A stretch of 55,393 bases of DNA. Source: JAHIGH01 sp964564035. GTDB taxonomy: Bacteria; Patescibacteriota; Microgenomatia; Levybacterales; UBA12049. A program made the position numbers and the translations under genes. Position 1 is the stretch's first letter. The number at the start of each line of letters is the position of its first letter. Shown here piece by piece: positions 34,856-43,172 of this stretch. The notes under the pieces were generated by a model that saw nothing but the letters and a program-made list of their open reading frames with translations, searched no databases and was not told the origin of the DNA. The stretch covers positions 1-55,393 of the forward strand of contig CAZLZN010000006.1 in NCBI GenBank assembly GCA_964564035.1, given 5' to 3'.

Positions 34856-35402
34856 AATGCGTGATTTTGGATGCGATAAACGGAACTGCGGTGATTAGTA
34901 AAAAAATTCCCGGATATCCCGCCGCGAAATCCATCTTCGCCAGATTTATATTTGAATTTATAATATATAACAAAAAGTTTCCGTTCAAAAGTGCGAAAAC
35001 TGTCGCGATAAATGCTGTCAAATAAAATTTTTTCCCCGCCAGCATCTCTGTTAATAAACCGCTTACAAATCCAATTCCAATTGCTTTGATAATAACAAAA
35101 GGCAAAATTCCGGCCGGGGGCATTTGAGTAATCGAAAAGCTTACGAGAGGTGCCAGTAATCCGACTAAAAATCCGCAGCGCGAGCCGTATGTCAAACCTG
35201 CAAGTAAACTGAATAAGTATAGGGGTAAAAAAATCTGCCCGGCAATTCCGAACAAATGAAGCACAAATGGCAGTGTAATGCTTGCCATCAAGAGAAGTGA
35301 AATAATTAAGTACAATCTTAACTCCAAAAATCTGGGATAAGTAAGCTTTATCTCGTCTGCAATTACATTTTCTGACGCCGCAGTAGGGGATTCCTGGTCC
35401 AT
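34806..35402 (-). CDS. ECF-transporter S-component-like membrane protein
   Basis: 198 aa with about six hydrophobic segments after a polar 25-residue start. The pattern, with a short helix 1, Gly/Pro-rich loops (LAGLTYGSRCGFLVGLLAPLVSF, MPPAGILPFVIIKAIGIGFVSGLL) and a C-terminal basic tail, resembles substrate-binding S components of energy-coupling-factor vitamin and base transporters. No EcfA or EcfT is in the window, so it would have to share a general energising module elsewhere, as group II ECF systems do. The overlap with the phosphoribosyltransferase gene suggests a nucleobase or base-like substrate (inference). Confidence 0.6.
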   Translation of the reverse strand: MDQESPTAASENVIADEIKLTYPRFLELRLYLIISLLLMASITLPFVLHLFGIAGQIFLPLYLFSLLAGLTYGSRCGFLVGLLAPLVSFSITQMPPAGILPFVIIKAIGIGFVSGLLTEMLAGKKFYLTAFIATVFALLNGNFLLYIINSNINLAKMDFAAGYPGIFLLITAVPFIASKITHYERKIIRRYHRQTKTI

Positions 35403-35499
35403 ACTTATAAACTACAATATCTGCCTAAAATTGTAAAGGCTATTGTATTGAATTACAAAATAGTACTATTATATATCTATATACTTCTTTTGATTTAAC

Positions 35500-37416
35500 A
35501 TGAACAAACCGATATCAGAAGTGAAGCATTCCGATAAAAAACACTCCTGCGTTCACCACGATCATGAATGTTACTATTCGGGTACAAATAAGTCTGTTTT
35601 TTACATACTGTTGGGCGTTCTTTCTCTCGTCTGGTTTATGGTACGCACCGGAACCAAGCCTTCCCGCTTTTTATATCCATGCCAGCAAACCGCGCTGGTT
35701 AATTCGGTTGCGTTTGTGCCCGGACTTTATCCGTTATTGCTCTTGAGCGGAAAAACAGCCGCCAAATTAAACAAGACGTGGACTCTGGGAATTCTGGTCT
35801 TACTGCTGATCTTTACTCTTATAGCCGCTGTGGGCAGGGAATATACCAATCAGACATCCTGGGCGCAGATGGTTCCTAATCAGCCGATGGGTACGCCGGC
35901 CGGTGTCAGCCCCGGCAGGGTAGTTTGGGCTTATGACGAGAACGCGACTACGGGCAATTTTACCCAATATTGGACACAGCTTGACCAGACCAAAGTAGAT
36001 AACATGATCAAAACAGCTCTGATAGCATTATCGGGTGAGAAAACTCCCGGCGCGGCAGTCGCCAGGCTTTTTCCGTGTGGAAATAATTGCTCAGGCAAAA
36101 AGATTGCCATCAAAGTAAATTTCAACAACTCGGGCCGCTCCGACGCCGCGATGGATGCTAACTCTCAGACTGTCAAATCGTTATTAAAATATTTAACCAC
36201 CTCAGAGCCCGGGGTATTTCAGGCTTTCAACCAGCAGGACATTTCTATTTATGACGCGTCCAGAAAAATCCGGGATTATTTCGCGTCGCAGGTAACCGGT
36301 TCATACCCCAATGTTAAGCTGTTTAGCGAAAGCGGTATCGTTTCAAGCGGCGACAATTATGTATTTGACTCAAAATATTGTCAGCCGTCCGGCACTCACA
36401 AAGTCCCGGCAATTGTAAAAGAAGCCGATTATCTGATAAATATGCCTCTCCTGAAAGCGCATACCAATGCAGGAGTAACTCTAACGTTTAAAAATTATTT
36501 CGGAAGCGCGACCGATCCGGTTAGCTTCCACCCATGTATTGACCGGGATATGAAATTTCTGGTAGGACTTTATACGGCTGGAATTCGCAATGCGGACAAT
36601 ACATCTACAACCTTGGCTCAAAAAACAAAACTCATCATAGGAGACGCACTATACGGCAATTTCCATGGCCAAAACAACCCGCCTGACAAGTGGTCATTTT
36701 TCAAAAATGACAGCCCGAACAGTCTTTTTGTTTCTCAGGACCCCGTCGCTGTCGACTCTGTCATGTTCGACCTGATCATGCAGGAGCTGGGAAAATTCAA
36801 TGACGCCAAACAGCAATATCTGGAAGAAGCAGCACAGAGATCAGGCGGAAGTCTCGGTGTCCACGAGCATCCCGGGCTGGCTCCGGGATGTGCGGACTTG
36901 AAAAATCTGCATTGCTGGAAATATACAAAGCTTGAATTCGTCAAATGTGATATATCCGGAAACAAACTGGATCCTTTATGTGCAGGTACCCAAGCAGATC
37001 CCACTCAAGCGCCTCAGCCGACAGCAGTAATCCCGACGTTTGTCTGCGCCGGTGGAGCCAACTGCCCTCCATCCGTTACACCGACCGTACCGGCGTCCGG
37101 CATTACCATAACACAGCCTGCAAGCACATCTCCGATCCCATCAATTTCAACCGCTAATCCAACCCCTACATTGCCGATCTCAAATATTAGCCCGACCACT
37201 GCAAATGGTTCTCCCGCTCCCACTACGCAATCAAATAATCCCACAATTGGTAGCGTCTCTCCGACAGCCGGAGCAATTTTGACACCGGGAAGCGGGCAGA
37301 GACCGACAGCTAGCCCGGGTCGTCCCGGCGGGCAAAACACAGGACTCCTCATCCAGCTATTGGAAATCATAAAGCAGTTAATCGAGCTCCTGACAAGGCT
37401 CTTGAGGTTTCAATAA
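35500..37416 (+). CDS. DUF362-domain protein with membrane anchor and C-terminal helical tail
   Basis: 638 aa. The N-terminus has a His/Cys-rich stretch (KKHSCVHHDHECYY) and two to three membrane segments (about 30-110), with the phrase SRFLYPCQQTA common in DUF362 relatives. The extracellular DUF362 domain (about 140-480) shows KKIAIKVNFNN, EADYLINMPLLKAHTNAGVTLTFKNYFG and VSQDPVAVDSVMFDLI. Its role is unknown, although related proteins include Fe-S-linked oxidoreductase-like enzymes. The last ~130 residues are a Pro/Thr module with a Cys pair (VCAGGANC) and an amphipathic leucine helix LLIQLLEIIKQLIELL, shared with the next gene. Probably co-transcribed with that GH16 gene 37 bases downstream. 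Confidence 0.85.
   Translation: MNKPISEVKHSDKKHSCVHHDHECYYSGTNKSVFYILLGVLSLVWFMVRTGTKPSRFLYPCQQTALVNSVAFVPGLYPLLLLSGKTAAKLNKTWTLGILVLLLIFTLIAAVGREYTNQTSWAQMVPNQPMGTPAGVSPGRVVWAYDENATTGNFTQYWTQLDQTKVDNMIKTALIALSGEKTPGAAVARLFPCGNNCSGKKIAIKVNFNNSGRSDAAMDANSQTVKSLLKYLTTSEPGVFQAFNQQDISIYDASRKIRDYFASQVTGSYPNVKLFSESGIVSSGDNYVFDSKYCQPSGTHKVPAIVKEADYLINMPLLKAHTNAGVTLTFKNYFGSATDPVSFHPCIDRDMKFLVGLYTAGIRNADNTSTTLAQKTKLIIGDALYGNFHGQNNPPDKWSFFKNDSPNSLFVSQDPVAVDSVMFDLIMQELGKFNDAKQQYLEEAAQRSGGSLGVHEHPGLAPGCADLKNLHCWKYTKLEFVKCDISGNKLDPLCAGTQADPTQAPQPTAVIPTFVCAGGANCPPSVTPTVPASGITITQPASTSPIPSISTANPTPTLPISNISPTTANGSPAPTTQSNNPTIGSVSPTAGAILTPGSGQRPTASPGRPGGQNTGLLIQLLEIIKQLIELLTRLLRFQ
37012..37413 (+). repeat. Shared C-terminal module (copy in DUF362 gene)
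   Basis: DNA and protein similarity to 38463-38785: PQPTxVIPTFVCAGGxNC, TPTxPASGxTITQP, then SVSPTAGAILTPG and the terminal leucine helix. The last ~60 bases before the stop are nearly identical between the genes. Confidence 0.85.
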
Positions 37417-37453
37417 GAATCATTAAAATAGCTTTGGAATATCCTTCATATAA

Positions 37454-38788
37454 ATGAAAATAAATAAAAAAAGCCCATCAGCTCGTATTAAAACACAAAA
37501 CGGAGACATGCTTGTCTGGATTGCATTTACGTCGTTTACAATAATTGTTTTTTTAATATTCTTTATAATTCTGCCTTTAACCAATACCAAAAAGAATTTA
37601 AAAGACGTAAAAAATGCCCAAGCAGCCCCCTCAGGATATGCGCTGTCATGGGGCGATGAATTTGACGCTATTACTCTTGATACATCATGCAGTGGCTCTA
37701 ATACATGGGCTGATTATTTTTGTAAATTCAACACCAGGAGGCTTGACGGCAACTCCGACGACGGCATTAAAATGCACAGCGACTGGAAAGGAGCAAACCC
37801 TTCCTCAGGCGCCAAAACAATACGGGAAGTGCTTACCGAAGCCGGATGGCCTTCTCCTTCTCTTCATGATGCATCAAACGGAACGCTTAAGCTTCGGGCA
37901 TATCCTATTCCTTCCTTATATCAAAATCAGTTCAATTGGAATGGAGCTACCAATCCCTCTGCAGCGTCTATGATTACAAGCGAGAAATCGCACTCACAAA
38001 CTTATGGTTACTGGGAAGTACGCGCCAAATTAAACACTGAGCCTAAAAATAAGCATTTTTCAATATGGCTCATGCCTCAGGACGGCTCATGGCCTCCGGA
38101 AATAGATCTCCTGGAAACAGTTATTGATATAAATAACAAAAGCGCCGGTATACTATCATCGGCAAACTCACACGGAGAAACACCCGATGTGCCAATAACA
38201 TTTTTCAAACCTGCAGGGGGTATGCTTAATGTTTGGCATACATACGGATTTGAATGGACACCAACAACCATGATATGGACTGTTGACGGACAAGTAGTTA
38301 GATCGCATCCTAACTATGTCAACAAGCCGATGTATATACTTGCCTCTTGGGAAGTAGGAGGTAGCTGGTCAGGAAACACGGATCAGAACACAAACTGGCC
38401 GGGCGAGATGGAGATTGATTATGTGAGAGTTTATACGCAGGGCGCTGGTCCCACATCCACGCAAGCACCTCAGCCGACAACAGTAATCCCGACATTCGTC
38501 TGCGCCGGAGGATCAAACTGTTCACCGTCAGTTACACCGACTATGCCGGCATCGGGAGTAACCATAACTCAACCCGTATATACATCTCCCGCTCCCACAG
38601 CTCAGACAGTGAGTCCTACCGGCGGTAGCGTCTCTCCGACAGCCGGAGCAATTTTGACACCCGGAAATCAGATTGGGCCGACTGTCAGGCCCGGACAGCC
38701 GGGAAGTCAAAACACAGGACTACTCATCCAGCTATTGGAAATCATAAAGCAGTTAATCGAGCTCCTGACAAGATTATTAAAATTCTGA
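37454..38788 (+). CDS. Secreted GH16 glycosidase with C-terminal helical tail
   Basis: 444 aa. A basic start and a membrane/signal helix (about 20-45) precede the GH16 domain (about 55-330), closely related to that encoded at 26107. It has the same WADYFCKFNTRRL start, the catalytic PEIDLLETV (E-x-D-x-x-E), HGETPD, WHTYGFEWTPTTMIWTVDGQ and MEIDYVRVYT. It should hydrolyse a beta-glucan-like polymer outside the cell. Instead of PA14 it ends with the Cys-pair/Pro-Thr module and the amphipathic helix shared with the DUF362 protein, pointing to a common way of being held at the cell surface. Confidence 0.92.
   Translation: MKINKKSPSARIKTQNGDMLVWIAFTSFTIIVFLIFFIILPLTNTKKNLKDVKNAQAAPSGYALSWGDEFDAITLDTSCSGSNTWADYFCKFNTRRLDGNSDDGIKMHSDWKGANPSSGAKTIREVLTEAGWPSPSLHDASNGTLKLRAYPIPSLYQNQFNWNGATNPSAASMITSEKSHSQTYGYWEVRAKLNTEPKNKHFSIWLMPQDGSWPPEIDLLETVIDINNKSAGILSSANSHGETPDVPITFFKPAGGMLNVWHTYGFEWTPTTMIWTVDGQVVRSHPNYVNKPMYILASWEVGGSWSGNTDQNTNWPGEMEIDYVRVYTQGAGPTSTQAPQPTTVIPTFVCAGGSNCSPSVTPTMPASGVTITQPVYTSPAPTAQTVSPTGGSVSPTAGAILTPGNQIGPTVRPGQPGSQNTGLLIQLLEIIKQLIELLTRLLKF
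38463..38785 (+). repeat. Shared C-terminal module (copy in GH16 gene)
   Basis: Counterpart of 37012-37413; shorter in the middle of the linker but almost identical in the last 60 bases. Likely a domain-level duplication between neighbouring genes. Confidence 0.85.
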
Positions 38789-38893
38789 TATTTTATTGCG
38801 GATTGACCTTGCCTTTGACGTTGTCTTATATCTTCTAATTCTCCCTTAAATATTTATAACCTAAATAGAAAATGGTTCATGCGGCATTGACGG

Positions 38894-39307
38894 TTAGAAC
38901 TTGCCCGGATAAGTATAATGCTTGAAATTACCGGCTCTGACATGCTTCTTAAATATCCTCGTCTGGAATTCGGTATGCTCATCTCTGCCGACTACTATAC
39001 TTGATCTATTCAAAAGTTTACCACCTTCATGGTCGGTTATTACAGGAATAGTGGAAAATTTTCTCAGCAGAGGATCATAAGCGTTAGCAGATAGCTCCTG
39101 TATGTTTCCCGGTTTTATATCAATCATCGTGTCATTTTCCTCGAAACTTACATTGGCAGTGTAAAAATTGCCATCAAGGCTCACAACTGCAAAAGCAATC
39201 TCCGGACGCTGAGGAAAGCTCCATTTATAAATTTTTATTAACTTCGATTTGATTTCATTCTCAATTTGCTCTTTAGACTTCTCTTGTCCTCTCTCTATCT
39301 CTCTCAT
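38894..39307 (-). CDS. Hypothetical protein, 137 aa
   Basis: A soluble protein with a charged helical start (REIERGQEKSKEQIENEIKSKLIKIYKW) and a beta-rich remainder (AFAVVSLDGNFYTANVSFEEND, SSIVVGRDEHTEFQTRIF). No signal peptide, membrane helix or known motif. It is divergent from the membrane protein gene at 39408, and the gap contains that gene's promoter. Function unknown. Confidence 0.6.
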   Translation of the reverse strand: MREIERGQEKSKEQIENEIKSKLIKIYKWSFPQRPEIAFAVVSLDGNFYTANVSFEENDTMIDIKPGNIQELSANAYDPLLRKFSTIPVITDHEGGKLLNRSSIVVGRDEHTEFQTRIFKKHVRAGNFKHYTYPGKF

Positions 39308-39357
39308 ATAACGATATTTTATAAAAAAATTCTTACTAACACAAATTTAGTTATATA

Positions 39358-39386
39358 TTGATTTTTGGTCTCCAGTTTGTCATAAT
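39358..39386 (+). promoter_or_regulatory. Promoter of the 174-aa membrane protein gene
   Basis: TTGATT, 17-base spacer, CATAAT, with AAAGGAA as ribosome-binding site ten bases before the ATG at 39408. Unlike several other genes here it has a conventional leader. Confidence 0.6.
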
Positions 39387-39407
39387 TTAGACAAAAGGAA
39401 TATCAAA

Positions 39408-39932
39408 ATGAAAAACTCGATCGCATCCAAATTTGCATACCTCGCCGCTTTAGCTTTCATTGCCGCTATTATCACATCGTCAGTTTTGCTTCCGCCTGAA
39501 ACATATACAGGCCAGCCGCCGCTGTCTGTCATATTATCGGTAAGCTTTTTTATTATTTTCCATCTCGCTATGCTCCCGGTGATATCTGCGCTCCGTGCGC
39601 CCGACTGGGCAAAAACCTCGGGGATTATCTGGGTCGCAATCGACAATATGCTCGAGATGATGTCGTTTTTCGGAGTAGCAGGAGAACTTATTATACCTAT
39701 GAGGTGGGGGATTCATCTGGCGACGGCAACCTGGCTTATCGGAGTAGGACTCGAGCACCGGGGATTTTTCCGAATATTTAGTTTTATTGTCGCCGCCCTC
39801 CTGATCGCGGTCACACTTGCCGGGCCTTTTCTTGAGAGATCGGCCGTTGCACAGACTCTCGGTGCCGCCGGAGTACCATTCATAATCTGGATCTTCACCG
39901 CGGGCTTCAAATTGAACAAAGGCTACAAATAA
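39408..39932 (+). CDS. Hypothetical multi-pass membrane protein, 174 aa
   Basis: Six or so hydrophobic segments (about 8-28, 38-60, 68-85, 95-112, 118-138, 148-166) in a compact protein with few charged residues. Phrases such as APDWAKTSGIIWVAIDNMLEMM and MRWGIHLATATWLIGVGLEHRG may mark conserved loops. It has its own promoter and ribosome-binding site and converges with the sugar-transferase gene. No family is assigned. Confidence 0.65.
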   Translation: MKNSIASKFAYLAALAFIAAIITSSVLLPPETYTGQPPLSVILSVSFFIIFHLAMLPVISALRAPDWAKTSGIIWVAIDNMLEMMSFFGVAGELIIPMRWGIHLATATWLIGVGLEHRGFFRIFSFIVAALLIAVTLAGPFLERSAVAQTLGAAGVPFIIWIFTAGFKLNKGYK

Positions 39933-39952
39933 TTTTTGACTCTAATTGTAGA

Positions 39953-40669
39953 TCAGTGACCATGTCTAAGCCTCTTCACGGTTTTCCACAATATATATAA
40001 ATCAAAACCAAGGCTGGCGTGTTTGATATAAAATCTGTCATGATGATATCTGAGGTCATCCCTCTTTAAATTATTCCCCCTGGCTTGGTGCAAGCCTGTC
40101 AATCCCGGCAATGCGGTAGAATATAACTTTTTATAATTTTTATATCTTTCCTCCGACCAAACTTCTTTTAAATACCGCATACCATTAGTGCTCATCGGTC
40201 TGATGCCGGATATCGACATGTGTCCGGAAGCTATTTGGAATAATTGCGGAAGCTCATCCAATCCGTATTTTCTTAGCACTCTACCTAGTCTGGTAGCTCT
40301 GGGATCTTCATGGCCTGCTTTCCCCTTAACTGCCTGCGCGGTGTCTTTTTGTTTATCTGCGTCTTCATGCATAGAACGGATCTTATATACATCTAAACGC
40401 CCGAATTGACCGGAACGTTTTTGTTTATAAAAAACACTCCCACCGTCCTCTAGTTTTTTCGCCATTCCCAAAACAGTAATAGCGGGAGTACAAATAATAG
40501 ACGCAGGTATAGATACTGCTAAGTCCAGTACTCTTTTTCTTTTACTATTGAGATATTCTTTGCCCGGACTAGAGGAGAGGTGACTCACGGCGCGCCCGAG
40601 CAGAGTATCAGGTCTTCTTAGATACTTGTCGGCCGGTGTGTTCTGCTGTGCGTAATTATATCTCTCCAC
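39953..40669 (-). CDS. Sugar-phosphate transferase (bacterial sugar transferase family)
   Basis: 238 aa. These enzymes attach the first sugar-1-phosphate to undecaprenyl phosphate to start exopolysaccharide, O-antigen or glycoprotein glycan synthesis. Seen: the KRVLDLAVSIPASIICTPAI membrane hairpin (about 44-65), GGSVFYKQKRSGQFGR, YKIRSMHEDAD, RKYGLDELPQLFQIASGHMSISGIRP and PGLTGLHQARG, all family signatures. It is the short form lacking the N-terminal multi-TM part. The ISGIRP segment replaces the more common LVGPRP. It could provide the primer for the glycosyltransferases encoded at 8.8-17 kb. Confidence 0.9.
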   Translation of the reverse strand: MERYNYAQQNTPADKYLRRPDTLLGRAVSHLSSSPGKEYLNSKRKRVLDLAVSIPASIICTPAITVLGMAKKLEDGGSVFYKQKRSGQFGRLDVYKIRSMHEDADKQKDTAQAVKGKAGHEDPRATRLGRVLRKYGLDELPQLFQIASGHMSISGIRPMSTNGMRYLKEVWSEERYKNYKKLYSTALPGLTGLHQARGNNLKRDDLRYHHDRFYIKHASLGFDLYILWKTVKRLRHGH

Positions 40670-40876
40670 ACGTAGATTATACTATAAATATAATAATATA
40701 ATCAATTAATAATATACATAAAAGCAGGAGTTTAGTGCTTATTCATCAGCCCGCATATCTATATTCAATTTGCTGACTGTTTCTCTCCCTACCGCGCTAT
40801 ACCGAGACAACTGCGGAGAGGGGGGGCGATATTGGAACTTTTATGGCTCACAATACCGCCTTATAAATTTTACAAT

Positions 40877-41347
40877 TTACTTCTTACGCCGTTTATAAAT
40901 AAGCTCAATAAACTTATCAGTCATAAATATAGAATTCGTCATCTCATATAAAGCATAAAGATATAATAAAGACAAATAAACACTAGCGTATTTTAGAAAG
41001 TACGCAGTATTTTTTATTAGAATGGATGAATTTGAGTCTACTTTAGGAATTCCAATTAAAATTACAAACTGTATTAAAAAGAGCACCATCATTAAATATA
41101 TATTTTTTCTAATTTCTTTTTTAGTTTCACTAAATATTAATTTATTTTTTTGACTCTCAATATTAGTAAAATAACCAACTAGAAATATTGAAGATGCTAT
41201 ATTAAGCCCCAATAATAGCCCCATTATCTGAAGTGACTGGTTTTTAATATAATCTATTAAAAATCCATTCCCGATATATAGGTCAATTATTATTATTGGT
41301 ATCTCTGCTATGAGTATTAGAAATAATAAGCCAATTAATCTAACCAT
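40877..41347 (-). CDS. Four-helix membrane protein paired with the RexA-like gene
   Basis: 156 aa from ATG 41347, which overlaps the upstream stop by eight bases; the longer frame from 41407 would overlap by 68. Four transmembrane helices are evident (about 3-24, 35-60, 80-100, 115-138), with charged loops (NIESQKNKLIFSETKKEIRKN) and a very basic end (KRRKK). With the upstream 278-aa protein it forms a tight two-gene unit whose sizes and topology recall RexB (four TM helices, ion-channel type) beside RexA in phage lambda. That comparison rests on layout only; no sequence motif proves it. Base composition is clearly more AT-rich than the flanks. Confidence 0.6.
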   Translation of the reverse strand: MVRLIGLLFLILIAEIPIIIIDLYIGNGFLIDYIKNQSLQIMGLLLGLNIASSIFLVGYFTNIESQKNKLIFSETKKEIRKNIYLMMVLFLIQFVILIGIPKVDSNSSILIKNTAYFLKYASVYLSLLYLYALYEMTNSIFMTDKFIELIYKRRKK

Positions 41348-42176
41348 TAAATATTTTATTAAAAAAATCCTTAACTGTTTGAGGGTCGGTAGTTGCCAAA
41401 TCAACATCTAAATCTAGTTCTATAGATTTTATTTTTTGTTCACTACTTATAATTTTTGACCTTATACCACCTTTAATCTTAAATTTGAATTCTCCTCCTC
41501 CTTTAGTAATATATTCAACCCCTTCTTTAATTAATCTATTATTCTTGGGAATTTTTAAATTCGCATTTTTATTAACTAATGATACCCCAGTGTTAGTAAT
41601 GCCAAATTCTTCCTGCAAATTTTTCAGGTCTTCATTTAATGTATTTATTATATTCAATAAATTAGGTGCGGCAAAAAATAAATCCAGCTCCTCTATATTT
41701 CCTTCATTCTGTTCGACAATTTTCCAAAAATCATACTCTTTAGTTACTGGATTAATTGTAGCTACGAGGCCATGCTGTAGTAGTTTATTATTTATTTTAT
41801 TAATGAATTCCTGTAATTGCTTGAGTGGTTGTTGAAAAATAGACCTTTTATACTCGAAAGCAATCATTTGTCCATTTTCAGGATTTTCACCAATATTTAT
41901 AAAGACCATGCAATTTGGCCAATCTTCCTCTTTTTCTTTTTTGAAGTTTTTTTCAGGAGATGCATGCTTTACTATGCTTGATTTTTTACCTATTTTGGCA
42001 AAAATATAATCGCCTTCAGACCTTTCATAGGTATATGCCAATTTTGATCCTCTATAATCGAAATAATAAGTCTTTTCCAGTAATTTCCGCATTAATTCCT
42101 TTTTGCTTGTTTCAGGAGCAAAAAGAATTTGTTGAGCAGTTTTATTAACAAAATACCTAAATAATAATATTCTCAT
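41340..42176 (-). CDS. RexA-like candidate abortive-infection sensor, 278 aa (tentative)
   Basis: A soluble protein with an N-terminal alpha/beta region (YTYERSEGDYIFAKIGKKS, WPNCMVFINIGENPENGQMIAFEYKRS, then helix PLKQLQEFINKIN) and a C-terminal region (LDLFFAAPNLL, ITNTGVSLVNKNANLKIPK, EGVEYITKGGGEFKFKIKG). Length (278 versus 279), order of predicted strands and coupling to a four-TM protein resemble RexA of lambda, which triggers membrane depolarisation during phage infection. DUF4747-type phage-defence proteins are another possibility. I cannot confirm homology without a profile search. The frame is AT-rich and lies beside a PD-(D/E)XK nuclease-like gene and the tRNA-Ser/GIY-YIG array. 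Confidence 0.5.
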   Translation of the reverse strand: MRILLFRYFVNKTAQQILFAPETSKKELMRKLLEKTYYFDYRGSKLAYTYERSEGDYIFAKIGKKSSIVKHASPEKNFKKEKEEDWPNCMVFINIGENPENGQMIAFEYKRSIFQQPLKQLQEFINKINNKLLQHGLVATINPVTKEYDFWKIVEQNEGNIEELDLFFAAPNLLNIINTLNEDLKNLQEEFGITNTGVSLVNKNANLKIPKNNRLIKEGVEYITKGGGEFKFKIKGGIRSKIISSEQKIKSIELDLDVDLATTDPQTVKDFFNKIFNG

Positions 42177-42256
42177 ATATTTGCCTCAGCTTTAGCGGTA
42201 ATTTTACCATAAAGACGAAAATAATTCATTGTATTGTTGTAATACGGGGCTAAATT

Positions 42257-42724
42257 CTATTTAATAAATTCTGTTAATAGAAAAGAATAAGCTAATTGTA
42301 TCTCTTTTTTTATCCAACTCTCTTTTAATTCTTCTATTTCACCATTCCGGTCAATAAGTGAACTACAAGGAGAAAAATAAAATTTGTTTTTTGAAGCAAG
42401 GAAAAGAAAACATGGATTCCATGTAGCGTTTATTTTGTTTGCAATATCCAGAACATCTTGTTTATCAAATTGTGATCTATATTTTACTTCTACGAGATAA
42501 ACGCTTTGTTTGTCTTGTGATACTAATGCAAAATCTGGCGCATTTCGGATATTTTGCAGAACTTTTTGTACATGCAGATGATGCTGATATTGAGCAAGCA
42601 TAGGCGTTGTATGTTCATAGCCTAATGGAATAATTGTAAATTCCTCAGTAGAGCGGAACATTTCTTCAAAAATTAGCTCTGTAATTTTCCCCTTTATTAA
42701 GTTTCTCGAAAAACTTATATCCAT
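42257..42724 (-). CDS. PD-(D/E)XK nuclease-fold protein
   Basis: 155 aa. Helix GKITELIFEEMFR carries the first acidic residue. PDFAL, 14 residues on, VEVKYR gives the PD-(D/E)XK core at about 75-96, and a helix DVLDIANKINATW follows, as in restriction-endonuclease-like folds. The family covers restriction enzymes, defence nucleases and Holliday-junction resolvases; the target is unknown. It is on the same strand and about 80 bases upstream of the RexA-like gene, so a three-gene defence cassette is possible. No methyltransferase is present, which argues against a classical restriction-modification system. Confidence 0.72.
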   Translation of the reverse strand: MDISFSRNLIKGKITELIFEEMFRSTEEFTIIPLGYEHTTPMLAQYQHHLHVQKVLQNIRNAPDFALVSQDKQSVYLVEVKYRSQFDKQDVLDIANKINATWNPCFLFLASKNKFYFSPCSSLIDRNGEIEELKESWIKKEIQLAYSFLLTEFIK

Positions 42725-42809
42725 ATATTAATTGTAACAGCTTATTACATTACTCATCTAGCTATTTAATAAACGCCCCTTCAGAAACGCCCCTCCCAAG
42801 CCGGATTCG

Positions 42810-43088
42810 TTATATTAAAGAAATTTTTTCTTCATTTTTGAAATAAGTTTTTAACATAGCTTTTAGACTGCGCAGGCCATATCCGGATTTAAGGTATTCT
42901 TCGCGGTTTTTTGCATCAGTTTCGTTTAAAAAGGCTTCGTAGCATATTAATTTATAAGGGATGTATGGTTTGGAAGCGGCGTTTTTGCCGGCATTATGTG
43001 ATTCAAGTCTAATTCTCAAGTTAGTCGAGTAACCAATATATAATTTTTTATAATTTACGCTTTGAAGGACATATGTATAGTAGAACAT
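42810..43088 (-). CDS. GIY-YIG endonuclease-domain protein (unit 1)
   Basis: 92 aa, a single GIY-YIG domain: YTYVLQ, 10 residues, LYIGYSTNLRIRLESHN, then AKNREEYLKSGYGLRSLK containing the catalytic Glu, so Tyr, Arg and Glu are all present. The ATG at 43088 follows two hairpins (43098-43172) that start at the 3' end of the intact tRNA-Ser gene. Members of this small family are of unknown cellular role; related domains nick or cut DNA in homing endonucleases and repair. Here the position next to tRNA-Ser, repeated twice more upstream, suggests a mobile or selfish element. Confidence 0.88.
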   Translation of the reverse strand: MFYYTYVLQSVNYKKLYIGYSTNLRIRLESHNAGKNAASKPYIPYKLICYEAFLNETDAKNREEYLKSGYGLRSLKAMLKTYFKNEEKISLI

Positions 43089-43097
43089 AGTGAAGGC

Positions 43098-43172
43098 GAG
43101 ACGTAATAAATTTGCTATGCAAATTTAAACGTCTCAGCAGCGTTGAAATTGCTATGCAATTTCTTACGCTGC
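43098..43172. repeat. Double hairpin between tRNA-Ser and GIY-YIG unit 1
   Basis: Two consecutive inverted repeats, each with a 3-base TAT/ATA loop: 43098-43135 (GAGACG...CGTCTC, with ATTTGC/GCAAAT inside) and 43137-43172 (GCAGCG...CGCTGC, with AAATTGC/GCAATTT inside). The second touches the tRNA discriminator position. Confidence 0.85.

Noticed and set aside
41347..41407. Longer start for the four-helix membrane protein
   Set aside because: It would overlap the RexA-like gene by 68 bases; the ATG at 41347 gives the usual short coupling overlap and begins right at the first membrane helix.
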